Shown one piece after another: positions 54,341-64,000 of a stretch of DNA of 64,000 bases. Within the stretch, counting starts at the first letter, position 1, and each line of letters opens with the position of its first letter. The stretch is taken from positions 9,728,001 to 9,792,000 of the forward strand of contig JARDYH010000001.1 in assembly GCA_029215795.1 (NCBI GenBank), given 5' to 3'. The notes below the pieces were generated by a model. The model ran no database searches, had not been told where the DNA came from, and was given only the letters and a program-made list of their open reading frames with translations. Both the position numbers and the translations under genes were made by a program. The stretch is from Anniella stebbinsi. Its lineage: Eukaryota; Chordata; Lepidosauria; Squamata; Anniellidae.

Positions 54341-55225
54341 TATATACTGCCCCATAGCCAAAGCTCTCTGGGCGGTTTACAAAGATTATGTTTTGTAAAA
54401 CATACAAAATTTTAAACCATAAAAGGTATAACAACAGGTGTGTCAAGCAGTTCTGGATGGGTTACACACACCCTGAAAGACTGTGTTTGCAGCGTGGGGG
54501 TTCTCCTGGATCCGTTGCTCCAAATGACAGCCCAGATAGACACGATGGCCAGGAGTGCCTATTATCAGCTTCAGCTGATACGCCAGCTGCGCCCCTTCCT
54601 AGAGTTGGAAGACCTAAAATCAGTAGTGCACGCGCTGGTAACTTCGAGGCTCGACTTCTGCAATGTGCTGTACATAGGGCTACCTTTGTGCCTAGTCCGG
54701 AAACTTCAACTTGTTCAAAATATGGCAGCCAAGTTGGTCACCGGTACATCTAGGGGTGACTATATTACACCAATCTTAAAATTACTTCATTGGCTGCCAA
54801 TCAGTTTCCTGGTAAAGTATAAAGTGTTGGTTATTACTGTTAAAGCCCCACATGATTTGGGTCCAGGTTACCTGCGAGATCGCTTTCTCCCGTATAATCC
54901 GCCCCGCACACTCAGGTCCTCTGGGAAGAATTTAGTCCAATCAGCCAGAACTAGGCTGACAAGTGTTACCCAGAGGACCTTCTATTCTGCCGCTCCCAGA
55001 CTGTGGAGTGGCCTGCCGAAGGAGATTCGACAAATTAGCAGTCTTCATTAATTTAAGAGAGCCATGAAGACTGATCTCTTCCGGTAGGCCTACCCAGCTG
55101 AATTTTAAGATGTTTTTAATAATGTATTAGTTTTTATTTGTTTTAATGTTTTATCTATTTTGTGGTCCTTGTGTTTATATTTATTGTTGTTCCCTGCCTC
55201 GATCCAGGGGGAGAGGCGGGTTATA

Positions 55226-55257
<32 letters not shown>

Positions 55258-55455
55258 ATACCAACTATTCCGGTGTCAGTTAAAAACCCAACATATGCTG
55301 TTAAATGCCTGGGAGAAGAGAAAAGTCTTGACCAGGCACCAAAAAGATAACAATGTTGGCACCAGGCAAGCCCCATTGGGGAGATCATTCCATAATTGGG
55401 GGGCCACTACTGACAAGGCCCTCTCCCTTCTCACCAGCCTCCACTGGGTAGGATG
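54289..55455 (-). mobile_element. L2 LINE 3' end split by a sense L2
   Basis: The left part (54289-54437) has a 49-base ATT run, TGCCCCATAGCCAAAGCTC and TTTTAAACCATAAAAGG. The right part (55257-55455) has CATATGCTGTTAAATGCC, GGGAGAAGAGAAAAGTCTTG and CCAAAAAGATAACAATGTTGG. Together they match the uninterrupted copy at 27247-27655, so the sense L2 between them is an insertion. Confidence 0.82.
54438..55256 (+). mobile_element. L2-clade LINE, best preserved ORF2 C-terminus
   Basis: The plus frame 54440-55051 (203 codons) is the longest real relic in the window. Marks are GVLLDPLLQMTAQI, YYQLQLIRQLRPFL, SRLDFCNVLYIGLP, QNMAAKLVTG, LHWLPISF and APRLWSGLP, the end of the reverse-transcriptase region and the C-terminal domain. 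The 3' UTR ends GGAGAGGCGGGTTATAAATA with (AAT)n. The catalytic YADD region and endonuclease are absent, so it is inactive. Inserted in another L2. Confidence 0.9.
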
Positions 55456-55775
55456 ACTTAAAATTTAGGGGGAGCTGTGCATGCTTTGAAGCTTGCAATC
55501 AATTCTGAATGTAATAGTAAATTCATACTATATCGATTCAAGCTCACTGAATCGATATATTATGAAATCAAAAGTCAGCATTATGAATAGAGGGGTTTTG
55601 ACCAATAACCCGACTAATTGTGAAAGCTGGCGGCATCAACAACTGGACCAATTCTTTGGGTAAGGTTGGGAGAGAGCTGTCCCGTATCCCGCACCGCACA
55701 CATACACTGGTCCCAGTGACAGTTTCAATCCAAGTTCAGCGTTGGCCTCTTGTTTGCCATTCTGCAAATGTACAA
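55456..55775. other. Unassigned DNA with a short AT palindrome
   Basis: TATATCGATTCAAGCTCACTGAATCGATATA (55531-55561) is an inverted repeat with 13-base arms and a 5-base loop. Otherwise nothing recognised. Confidence 0.5.
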
Positions 55776-56291
55776 GGCTCATCTATACCTGCAGGCCTTC
55801 TGGGACAGGTGGGGGAGGATCTCGGGTTTTACAGCTTCTGGGAAGTCAAGCAGGCCGTTCTGGCGCAGCATGTTTTTTGTTTTGAAGGAGGAGCTGGTTG
55901 CGCAATTCCGCGGCCCTGATCCTCCACAAAAAGTGAGTAAAAAAAAAAAATTAACCCGAAAGACTTGGTGCCGAAATGAGCTGGCAGCCCCCCCCAGTGA
56001 TGGTGAAATTGCTACCGCTGATGGGCACGGAGTCACCCCTTGCAGCTCTGTGCCTGTTTGAAGAGCCCCACTCCTCGCAAGGAGGAGGGAGGGCCTGGGA
56101 GTTGTCACAGGGCCACAGCCTTCGGGGTTGTCCCAGGACCACAGGAAAAATCAGGATAAGCGGAGTCGCAGCTATCCCGGGACAACTGAGAGTTCGTTTC
56201 GAGTTGACCCCGGGATCAGCTGTGCATCATATGGATGCACAGGGACAACCTTGAGCTGACACCAGGAGAAATGGCTAGTGTAGACCTGCCC
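55776..56291. mobile_element. Harbinger-like MITE (copy 4)
   Basis: The left end GGCTCATCTATACC and right TGTAGACCTGCCC match 39394-39961. Inner order shared: TCGGGTTTTACAGCTTC, CGCAATTCCGCGGCCCTGATCC, GGGGTTGTCCCAGG and GACCCCGGGATC. More diverged. No clean TSD. Confidence 0.7.
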
Positions 56292-56910
56292 ACCGGTTCT
56301 TCAGTGGAACAGGGTTGATGGGAAGTACAGCGAGCGAAAGGAAAGGGGGCATGTGTGGCAGCGAGAACTGTACTGAAGGAGCACTACAGATAATTTTGTC
56401 TTGTAACTATTCACACCATGGTACCAAATCTCCAAAGACATTTATACGCATTGAAGAGCAGTGGAAAGCCAGATTTGAAGGGTGCATTTGCATTGACGGA
56501 GACGCAGAGACACACACACTCACGCATATACACTACGCTAGTAGAAAGCTTTAGAAGCCATTTATTTCTTGGCTTTATTCAGCACCTGTGCAGGGGGACC
56601 TCCCCCCCCCCCACAGAGCACATTGCTTTGATACTGGTCATACAAAGAAGAAATGATGCTGAATGAGACACAAAGCAACATCTGCTATTGATTTTTCCCA
56701 ATGCAACAACAACACACACATACACACTCCTTCCTTCCTTCCTTCCTTCCTTCCTTCCTTCCTTCCTTCCTTCCTTTATTGTAGCAGTTCTATAATCCCA
56801 GCATGTCTACCCCAAAGTCACATAAACAGTTGTATCAAACTCGTCCCACTTTACAAATAAAATTAAGGACAAATCTCTTAGTTTTATTTTAAAGTGCTCT
56901 TTAAAGACTT
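56292..56910. other. Unassigned DNA with (CCTT)n microsatellite
   Basis: A CCTT run of about 12 units lies at 56728-56777. Short CA-rich runs occur nearby. No gene recognised. Confidence 0.5.
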
Positions 56911-57142
56911 GGGGCGGATCTACGCTGCTGCTTTAAAGCGCTTTAAAGCACTTTATAACAGTATCGACAACTGTTTTGGAGTGTGTTCTGGGCCCCAACA
57001 GTTGTCAGTACTGTTATAAAGCACTTTAAAGCGGTTTATACAGTACTGACAACTGTTGGGGCCCGGGACACACTCCAAAACAGTTGCCGCTACTGTTATA
57101 AAGTGCTTTAAAGCGCTTTAAAACAGCAGTGTAGATCCTGCC
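56911..57142. mobile_element. MITE family T (copy 4), long palindrome
   Basis: Starts GGGGCGGATCTACGCTGCTG and ends CAGCAGTGTAGATCCTGCC. Each half is itself a T unit, and the right half is the reverse complement of the left: TTTGGAGTGTGTTCTGGGCC pairs with GGCCCGGGACACACTCCAAA. The result is arms of about 110 bp. The 6793 copy has only one such unit. Confidence 0.82.
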
Positions 57143-57289
57143 TTGTTTTAGGGACAAAAAGGAAGATTGGAACTTCTAAACTGTTTTGCAATTGAAGCTC
57201 TCCTGTTGTACTTCTATTGAAACAGACCTTGGAATGGAATATGCTGCTATGGAGGCTATTGCTTATGAACATTTTAATATGTGTATATA

Positions 57290-57301
57290 GGTGATCGTGT
57301 A

Positions 57302-57336
<35 letters not shown>

Positions 57337-57465
57337 TACATGTATACATGTATTACATGTACACCCCATAGCTGAAGCTCTCTGGGCAGTTTACAAAAAT
57401 TAAAACTTAGGACATTAAAAATCGATATACAAAATTTAACACCATAAAAGCATAAAAACAGACAA
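57290..57465 (-). repeat. (TA)n run and L2 LINE 3' end
   Basis: A TA run at 57309-57338 leads into ACACCCCATAGCTGAAGCTC and TCTCTGGGCAGTTTACAAAA, then the inverted L2 3' UTR, ending at the palindromic MITE that begins at 57466. Confidence 0.75.
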
Positions 57466-58536
57466 CATATGGAAAGGAGGACAGGGCTCCTGTATCTTTA
57501 ACAGTTGTATAGAAAAGGGAATTCCAGCAGGTGTCATTTATATGCAGGCAGCACCTCGTGAAATTCCCTCTTCATCGCAACAGTTAAGCAGGAACCCTGC
57601 CCTCATGACCAGAAACAAAAGAGGACAGGGCTCCTGGAGCTTTAACTGTTGTGATGAAGAGGGAATTTCACCAGCTTCTTCATATATACAAATGACACCT
57701 GCTGAAATTCCCTTTTGCGAGTGCAGAAGAAAACACAAGAAATAAGATACAGACACCAGAGCTTGGGATAAACTAGGGCCTCTTTATTTAACAGTGATAT
57801 TCTCCCCTCCATGGATCTGAGCATGAACGTGCGGGAATCTCTCTTATTTATCTCAGGCAACTAGCCTGCCAATCAGGGTGAGCCACTTATTGAACAAGGG
57901 GTCGGTAGAATTGGCCCCCTTATTCCCACAACACTTGAGTGTTTGGTGAGACCTACTGCGTCATCCACACCCAGGGCTGCACAGCTCTGGGTAGATGAGA
58001 CAACTAGGTCCCCAAAGGCAAGCCATATCCTGACACGGAAGCTGCAAAGCCCCCGAGGAGCAGCACCTCTGACTTTCCCCCATCATAAAGGTGCCAGAGT
58101 GCTCACCGTTCCTATTCTCATCCCCCCAAAATTCCCGCACCATCCGCCTATAATTTATATTCACCTATTTAGCCTCCATTTTAAAGATTAAATCCAGTAT
58201 GGAGTAGGCGAAACCTTTGCATACTAATGCCAGGGAAAATTCCTACTCAGCCTCCTCCACAAAGAGAATGACTGGCTAATCCCATACTAGTTGATCGGGA
58301 GGGAGGGTGGGGCCAGAAAAGAAGAGGCCGGATGGCTGCGCAGGGCGAGACTATATAGGCTTGGCTCCGCTTCCGCGCCAGGCTACACACATGCCTTGCA
58401 TGTGTATAGTCTTCTTTCTTTTCTTCTTCCCGCCTGCAAAATCCGACCCCTCCCAAGACGTTCCGGCTGGGTGGGGATCAGGCTTCTCTGCAACTGTTAA
58501 AGATGCAGGAGCCCTGCCCCCTTTTTCATATTAGTT
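57466..58536. mobile_element. Palindromic hAT-like MITE (copy E), split by an LTR-like insert
   Basis: 57466-57715 holds the left arm without its outer 12 bases, the centre (ATGACCAGAAACAAAAGAGG) and the start of the right arm up to GAAATTCCCTTT. The rest of the right arm (CTGCAACTGTTAAAGATGCAGG, CCTGCCCCCTTTTTCATA) is found at 58486-58536. The 765 bases between are foreign. Confidence 0.8.
57716..58480 (-). mobile_element. Probable solo LTR, reverse orientation
   Basis: On the plus strand the insert runs from TGCGAGTGCAG to GGGGATCA, so it has TG...CA ends on both strands. On the minus strand it has a TATA-like CTATATAG at 58351-58358 and an AATAAA at 57783-57788, the plan of an LTR with promoter and polyadenylation signal. 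No internal region or second LTR is present. The flanks do not give a clean TSD, so the exact ends may be off by a few bases. The class (ERV or Gypsy) is undecided. No protein is encoded. Confidence 0.6.
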
Positions 58537-58539
58537 ACG

Positions 58540-58650
58540 GTTTCATTCTTTCTTTTTTAAATGCCGCCTGTCAGAACAGAGTTCTCTCAAGGTGGCTTAC
58601 CACCAACATCATAAAAGACGGTTAAGAAGTAAAAGCCACACCTAACGTCT
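58540..58650 (-). repeat. Diverged LINE 3' end
   Basis: AAATGCCGCCTGTCAGAACAG and CTCTCAAGGTGGCTTACCAC have the outline of an inverted LINE terminus. Weak. Confidence 0.4.
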
Positions 58651-59104
58651 TCTTAAACTGTAACCGCAGCAAGACAATTATGAATCCAGACAAATGATCC
58701 CAACGAAAGAGCTTGAGTCTGATAGCAATTTAAAAGGGAAGGTAAAGATAATAATAAAAAAACCCCAGCCTATTATTTTTAACCAAAGGCAGATTGAAAT
58801 AAAGAGGCCTGTGTAAAAGCAACCAGGGAAAGCGGTCTTTTTGTTCTTCATCTTCTCCCAGGCCTTTTAAGATCATGTTATTTTCGCCCCTTTGAGACTG
58901 CATGTTGTTTTAGCTACTATATTTACTGGTTGCATTTATCTCTTGCCATTTGCATTACTACATTGTTATTTGTGCAGTTGGGGTGTTATGCTGTGTTTTT
59001 AAGATGTATTGTTGGACTTTTAATGGCAGTATTCTGTTTTTAATGGGTTTTGTTGATGCCGAGGGAACTTGTTTTATAGGTGTTTAACAAGAATAAAACA
59101 ACAG
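58651..59104. other. Unassigned DNA, possibly LINE 3' UTR
   Basis: The T-rich 58850-59080 part (CTTCTCCCAGGCCTTTTAAG, TGTTTTTAAGATGTATTGTTGG) resembles a sense L2 3' UTR, but the terminus is missing. Confidence 0.4.
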
Positions 59105-59580
59105 CAAGGGACGCACAGATTTCTTAAAATCCATCCCGTCTGCGTGTTGCACATTCTCAGGTGCCTTTCATGCCATCATCTGCTCTTTGAGAAAATCAAG
59201 CCCCCTCCTCAATTTGCACAAATTCGCACTAGCAAAAATGTGCCAATCTCACCTTCAAAATGTGAAAGATCCCTCAAATACACATCTTCATGTTTTAGCC
59301 TATGGAGAAAATGCACATTTTCATCCCGTTTTTTAAAAATATATATTTTTCTATTACTAAATTTGCATAAAATTTCAGAAATTAAAAAAAGTCTGCAAAT
59401 CTGGAAATCCATGCAATGGGAAAATATGTTAGGTTGTGGAATCCATAGGTCAGAATCGTAAAAATCCAAACTCCCTGCCCCCTTTTCATTAGAGCTCTGT
59501 GTTTCTGCATACGAGAAGCTTGATCCAATGCAAAAGCCATTCTCAGCTTGCAATTTTGGGTTGAAGGTTGACATTTACAT
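59105..59580 (+). repeat. AT-rich repeat, family V, longest copy
   Basis: GTTGCACATTCTCAGG, GAAAATGCACATTTTCATCCC, TTTCTATTACTAAATTTGC and AAAGTCTGCAAATCTGG follow the same order as the inverted copy at 42318. It contains a 130-codon frame that is repeat translation, not a gene. Confidence 0.65.
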
Positions 59581-59680
59581 GAGAAGGGACCACTTTGTTG
59601 AGCTATCCACAGAGTTCCTGGAACCAACCCTACTTGAAGTGGTCTGGAAAGAAGCCACTGGGAAGTAGTGCCCAACAAAC

Positions 59681-60008
59681 AACAGTGTAGTGTAGTGGTT
59701 AGGCCTAAGACCTGTGGGATCCCCACTCAGACATGAAACTCACTAGGTTACCGTCAGATCATCCCGAACTCTCAACTAGGGCCAGATCTACACCAAGCAG
59801 GATATGACACTTTGAATACGGTTTGAAAACTATATATGGAGTGTGTCCTGAGCCCCAACAGTTGTCAGTACTGTTACAAAGCATTTTAAAGCAGTAGTGT
59901 AGATCCTGCCCAAACCTACCTCACAAGATAGTTGGGAGGATAAATGGGGGAGAGAAAAAAACATGTGCCTGGTTCTAAGCTCTTCGAAAGAAAATTAAGA
60001 TATGAATG
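59681..60008 (+). repeat. tRNA-derived SINE split by a family T MITE
   Basis: The head AACAGTGTAGTGTAGTGGTTAG, GGGATCCCCACTCAGACATG and CCCGAACTCTCAACTA (to 59778) continues after 59911 with AAACCTACCTCACAAGATAG, GGGAGGATAAATGGGGGAG and the tail. The 133-bp MITE sits at the CTCA/ACCTACC position. Confidence 0.85.
59779..59911. mobile_element. MITE family T (copy 5), chimeric ends
   Basis: The left end GGGCCAGATCTACACCAAGCAGG is of the 38745 type. The right end TTTTAAAGCAGTAGTGTAGATC is of the 56911 type. The centre has GGAGTGTGTCCTGAGCCCC and AACAGTTGTCAGTACTG. Inserted in a SINE. Confidence 0.8.
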
Positions 60009-60534
60009 TTCTGAGCTAAAAGAACTGAAGAATTGACCACTTTGCCTAAATGAGAGCAGATGGTATGTTTCCATCCTTTGCTTTGGCTCATTTTAAATCC
60101 ATGAAACAGGAGGTTTTCCTCTCCATGTTTGTGGAGTCTCACGGGACTGATGTTCTATTCCTGCTTCTGTGCTCCCGTCGCTCAAGAAATCAATTGCTTA
60201 TAGATTACAGACACTACAGCCAAGGCGATTGCTTCTCCTGTGTGCAGCTTCAACAAATGTTAACTCAAAGAGTCTTGCTTTTGTCCAGGTGTTCCATTGG
60301 TGAGTTTCAGACTTAAGGCTCATTCTCCTCCTCTCTGCATGTGAGCCAGGTGGTGGTCTTACCTTGGTAGTCATTTGCATGGGTGAACTGGAGCCTGGCC
60401 AGAGGAGAATGACCAGGACAGCTAGGGTCCTATGAGGAATGGCTTAAAGAGCTGGATATAGATTTCAGACCGTGGATGGGGATCACATAGTTGAATGTTT
60501 ACCCATAGGGAAAAATGCTTCTAATAAGCATTTC
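60009..60534. other. Unassigned DNA
   Basis: An 88-codon frame (60050-60316) has no recognised domain. No gene is supported. Confidence 0.4.
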
Positions 60535-60931
60535 ACAGTGCAACCCTATACAGCTCTACTCATGTGTAATCCTCCTCCTCTTCCTCCTCATAATTTATTT
60601 ATTTCTTACTCGCCTCTCCCTCTGGATCGAGGTGGGGAACAACATTAAATCCAACACTTCAATATAAATCAAATACATAAAACTGATTAAAAGAGCATAT
60701 AAAACCGATACAATATTAAAATAACAACCATGACATCTTAAAATTCTTAGGTTTGAAATTCGTCTGGGAAGGCTTGTTGAAAGAGATTAGACTTTACGGC
60801 TGTCTTAAACTCGGAGAGAGTACTAAATTGACAAATCTCTTCCAGCAGGCCATTCCACAGTCTGGGGGTGGCAGAAGAAAAGTTAAATTGAGTTCAATGG
60901 GACTTACTCCCCCATAAGTGTGTATAGCAAT
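60535..60931. repeat. Family W repeat split by an L2
   Basis: The left half ACAGTGCAACCCTATACAGC...CATGTGTAATCC and the right half ATTGAGTTCAATGGGACTTACTCC enclose an inverted L2 (about 60573-60885: TTACTCGCCTCTCCCTCTGG, GATCGAGGTGGGGAACAAC, CAGGCCATTCCACAGTCTGG). The right part restores the W palindrome. Confidence 0.78.
60573..60885 (-). mobile_element. L2 LINE, 5'-truncated
   Basis: A degenerate (TCC)n tail is followed by the inverted terminus and ORF2 tail, close to 5246-5870. The inverse frame keeps the W-N-G-L-P-style motif region at about 60845-60880. Confidence 0.85.
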
Positions 60932-62097
60932 GGCAGGGAGTAATTGGCTGGGGGTGGGAGCAGCTGGGAGTTGGCATGGCATAAGCCAAAAGTGGGCAGG
61001 GCCACCCCCTCTCTCTACCACCCCTTTCTCTCTTTCCATCCAGATCCCTCTTCTTCCCTGCCCATCAGACTACAAGGGGGAATGACAGATTGCGTTTGCC
61101 ACTAGAAACCCGGAGCTCCGTTCCCAAACACAAATTGAGTCGTACACACCACACAACTTTGTCGAGTCAAAATAGATCTGGATTTCCCAGCGATGGGCAT
61201 CCCTAGACATGATAGATAGGGGGTGATGGGTTTCTGGAGACAGGACAGTACAAAAACCCAGGAGATGGATACAACTTAACTTGGTAGGAAAGTACTAGCG
61301 AGAGGTTAATTCTCCAGCAATCAGATACACAACAGCCACGCCATACCCATGGCTTCCCTGATGGTTCCTACTAGATGTCTAAAATCAGCACTCAAGAGGG
61401 CTGAGAGAGTGGGGTGTGTGGGTGAGAAACATGAAAGTGCTATGGAGAAAAGGGGCTATTTAGAAAAACTTTTTTTGTAGTTCAATACTTGGAATCAGCA
61501 CCCTGCTGAAGCAGTCAGAAGCTCAGCTTAAGGAAATGCTAAATATAGGTTGGTTGGTTTCTTGTTCTCCATTCCCCTTATTATCTTTGATTTGGTGGGT
61601 TTCAGGTGACCCTGTGCTTTGCTAGACTATAGTTCACACTTTACATTTTGTATAATCCTTGTTACAATGAAAGCACCATGCTTCTGAGGGCTACATATAT
61701 GTAATTCAAGAGATTCCAGTGAAACTTTTGATTGATTTTATTTCTCCATCTCATAGTAAGCATTTCAATTTTAAAAATAAGCACAAGTACATTAGAAGGA
61801 TCTTGAATCAAGGGATTGTTTTTTCCGGATGATCCCCTTATCTAACCATATAGCTTAGTGGTCACTAATTCCAGATGGCAGAATTTGGATTTCCTATTTT
61901 GCTTTGTTTTTAATAGGAAACTTCTCCAATGGTTTTGGAGTTGAAGGGCAGGAAAAAGAAGCTGACGATGGCTGGAAATAACCAAAATCGCCACAATTAT
62001 GAATGTCCAGTGTCCTCATCCTTTAAAGAACTCTTAATCCTCTAAGTCTTACTTGGGTCTTCTATTCTTCATGCTTTTTTGCCATTTCTTAGAAGAA
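60932..62097. other. Unassigned DNA
   Basis: GATGGGCATCCCTAG near 61193-61207 resembles a TAGGGATG-type hAT end, but no partner end was found. Otherwise nothing recognised. Confidence 0.4.
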
Positions 62098-62555
62098 CTG
62101 TCAGTTTTGATTTCTCCCACATGCATTTTTTAAAAAACTTCAAGTTCTTTCTGTCCCAGATACGAAGAACTTAGAATTTTCTTTTTATCAACTCTTATCA
62201 AAAATGAACTGACATGAAATGTTTACCCATCTGCACCAACCAAATACAATAGATACAGCTAATCCTAGCATGGATAGGAATACGATGTGGCTGCCAGCTG
62301 TACAGCTGTTAAAGATGAGGAGTCCATCGAAAAAAGAAGGCGGCAACCAAAATTAAGCAAGAACGTGGTTGGATACACCGGGATTTAAACCCAGACTTTT
62401 AAGAACTAAGTGCTCAAAGAATCTGTCAGTTCCACTTCCTCCTGCATTCATTTTTTTCTTAAATCTCATGTTCTTTTTGTCCCCAAAATGGAGAACATGG
62501 CACATTTTGATAAGTTCTATTCAAAGCCAAACTGAAATGAAAATCTCATCCATCC
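62098..62555 (+). repeat. Two diverged copies of an unclassified repeat
   Basis: 62098-62230 (CTGTCAGTTTTGATTTCTCCC, CATGCATTTTTTAAAAAACTTC, GTTCTTTCTGTCCC) and 62424-62555 (CTGTCAGTTCCACTTCCTCC, TTCTTAAATCTCATG, GTTCTTTTTGTCCC) align end to end. A third, inverted, is at 48240. Confidence 0.55.
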
Positions 62556-62609
62556 CTTCTCTGTATGTTCCCATCTCGATGGAATGAGTAATATTTCTGT
62601 CACATCTTT

Positions 62610-62817
62610 TTGCTGATGAGTGACACCTCATGTGCTACCTCCAGTATCAGAGACAGTAAGCCTGTGTGCACCAGTTGCTGGGGAATATGGGTGGGAGGGT
62701 GATGTTGTGTCCTGCTTGTGAATTCCCGGTCGACAGCTGGAAGGCCACTGTGTGAACAGAGTGCTGGACTAGATGGGCCCTTGGTCTGATCCAGGTGGGC
62801 TCTTCCTATGTTCTTAA
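62610..62817 (+). repeat. CR1 LINE 3' end
   Basis: GTGCTACCTCCAGTATCAGAG, CACCAGTTGCTGGGGAATATGG, GTGCTGGACTAGATGGGCCC and GGGCTCTTCCTATGTTCTTAA are the sense CR1 3' UTR and terminus. Confidence 0.9.
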
Positions 62818-63609
62818 CCTGCAACAAATTGTTGCACCCTCCTTTCTCAGTGCTCCTATAAGGAGTTCCAGACAGCTAGTTATTCCCTCAAGCAAGTCAT
62901 CACGCCTCATCTCCTGCGTTCCATTTTTTTCTTTTCTAGCAGTGGCTCTAAATTTGGTGGCTACTGAACATGCTAACTCCTCCTTGGGCTGCATAGGATT
63001 AGGGTTTTTTTTTTTTTGGTGCTTCCTTAGGTATCTTAAAATATTTTTTTGTGCTTCTTCTGCGAACTTCATTGTTCCCCAAGCTTGCTGATACCTGCCC
63101 TCTCATTCTCAGTGGCCTTTGTTTGACTCCATTCTTGCTGGCACACAACCACCTGAGTTTGCTATTCGAGGGAGTGGTGGTTTCTCATAGGAATGGACCA
63201 GCTCATTCCCCTACGGCTTCAGCAAAATTATTTGTTTATTTGTATCTATAGCCCAGTTTTTCAGCCAAGATGACAACAGATCCTCTTTTTTAAAGAGCCA
63301 TTTTCCAACGGAGACAGTGCATTCTTCTGCTCCAGTGCTAGAGCTAACATCTCCTGATACTGTCAATATATGAGGGAACCGTCTTTTCTGGGTTTGTTTG
63401 GTTTTTTAAAAATGCAGCAAGGATATCCCCACATCTTCTCAAGCAGTACTTATGAAATAAATAAACAAAAATAAACAAATACTCACTACATTTCATGAGA
63501 AGCACCTGTCAAGGCTGGAATTGGAGCTCCACCCACGAAAGCAAGAGTCAGGCTGGGGCCATGGTGGCCAAACCTGTTTCAAAACCTTGAATGTGTTCTC
63601 TAATTAGGA
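62818..63609. other. Unassigned DNA
   Basis: A T-homopolymer lies at about 63005-63019. No repeat or gene recognised. Confidence 0.4.
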
Positions 63610-63850
63610 ATGGGCAAATCTGTCAATTTCACGGTCTCCCAGTTTTTCGTTTTTCCTATCTTCAGTTGGTCCCATCCCATTTCGGCATCAGTCTGCAATT
63701 TTCTTTTTTAAAACTCCACACAGAAATGTGTATACATTTCTCATGATAGACACATTTTCCTTGTTTTGATTTTTGGCTAATGGATCCATTTTGTTTTACA
63801 AGCAATTTCCCCTTATAACATGCTTTTATGTATGTATTTTCACTAATATA
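63610..63850. repeat. AT-rich repeat, family V
   Basis: GGAATGGGCAAATCTGTCAAT, GAAATGTGTATACATTTCTC, CAAGCAATTTCCCCTTATAAC and TTTTCACTAATAT match 28990-29105 in order. Confidence 0.5.
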
Positions 63851-64000
63851 TTATTTATTACATTTATATCCCATCTTTTTCCTTCCTTAAGGGAACTCAA
63901 GGTGACATACATAATCCTTCTCCTCCTCCTCTCCATTTTGTCTTCACAACAATCCTGTGAGGTAGGCTGGGCTGACACCCTGTGACTGGCCCAAGCCCCA
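63851..64000 (-). repeat. tRNA-derived SINE, cut by the window end
   Basis: The inverted tail TTATTTATTACATTTATATCCC is followed by AAGGGAACTCAAGGTGAC, CAACAATCCTGTGAGGTAGG and CCCTGTGACTGGCCCAAG. The head lies beyond the edge. It begins inside or against a family V repeat. Confidence 0.88.

Noticed and set aside
59069..59461. 130-codon open frame
   Set aside because: Falls in the AT-rich family V repeat, whose other copies do not keep the frame.
1..64000. Promoters, operons, Shine-Dalgarno sites and rho-independent terminators
   Set aside because: The repeat content is that of a vertebrate nuclear genome. Hairpin-plus-T signals here come from MITEs and LINE tails, so bacterial categories do not apply.

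Overview
This window reads as non-coding, repeat-dense DNA from a vertebrate nuclear genome, most likely a squamate reptile (lizard or close relative). The evidence is the repeat mix: many 5'-truncated CR1 and L2-clade LINE 3' ends, tRNA-derived SINEs whose tails resemble the Sauria-SINE/Bov-B type, a second tRNA-headed SINE with a CR1-like tail, and many short palindromic DNA transposons. I found no intact protein-coding gene, functional tRNA, rRNA, CRISPR array or bacterial feature. The longest open frames are decayed L2 ORF2 C-termini or isolated chance frames. Repeat family letters used below (P, Q, R, S, T, V, W, X, Y) are mine. Class assignments rest on terminal sequences and target-site duplications (TSDs) seen here, not on a library search.

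Layout. 1-7 kb: short palindromic repeats, a SINE at 1368, a clean solo LTR at 2393-2964 with a 5-bp TSD, a PIF/Harbinger-like MITE at 3044, and an L2 copy inserted in an older repeat at 5246-5870. 7-14 kb: CR1 fragments, a 585-bp hAT-like element with perfect TSD at 9134, a cluster of palindromic elements and SINEs at 10.1-11.5 kb, and a long CR1 3' end at 13555. 14-26 kb: four near-complete or partial copies of a 320-bp palindromic hAT-like MITE, the large foldback element at 16935-17593, several L2 ends, and LTR-related remnants at 22.9-23.5 kb. 26-37 kb: L2 and CR1 fragments separated by the quietest DNA of the window, which may hold conserved non-coding elements. 37-42 kb: a three-level nested insertion at 37164-37903 and Harbinger-like copies at 39394 and 41308. 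42-48 kb: mostly unassigned DNA, including an AT-rich block with paired inverted and direct repeats at 47.2-47.5 kb. 48-64 kb: CR1 and L2 ends, including L2 in L2 at 54289-55455, an LTR-like element inside a palindromic MITE at 57466-58536, a MITE in a SINE at 59681-60008, and a SINE cut by the window edge.

No gene cooperation can be described. What the sequence shows is a layered insertion history: SINEs and old MITEs were hit by hAT-like and Harbinger-like MITEs, which were hit in turn by L2 or an LTR element. The most promising non-repeat signals are a possible two-exon splice arrangement near 24.6-24.9 kb and several repeat-poor stretches that should be tested for conservation.
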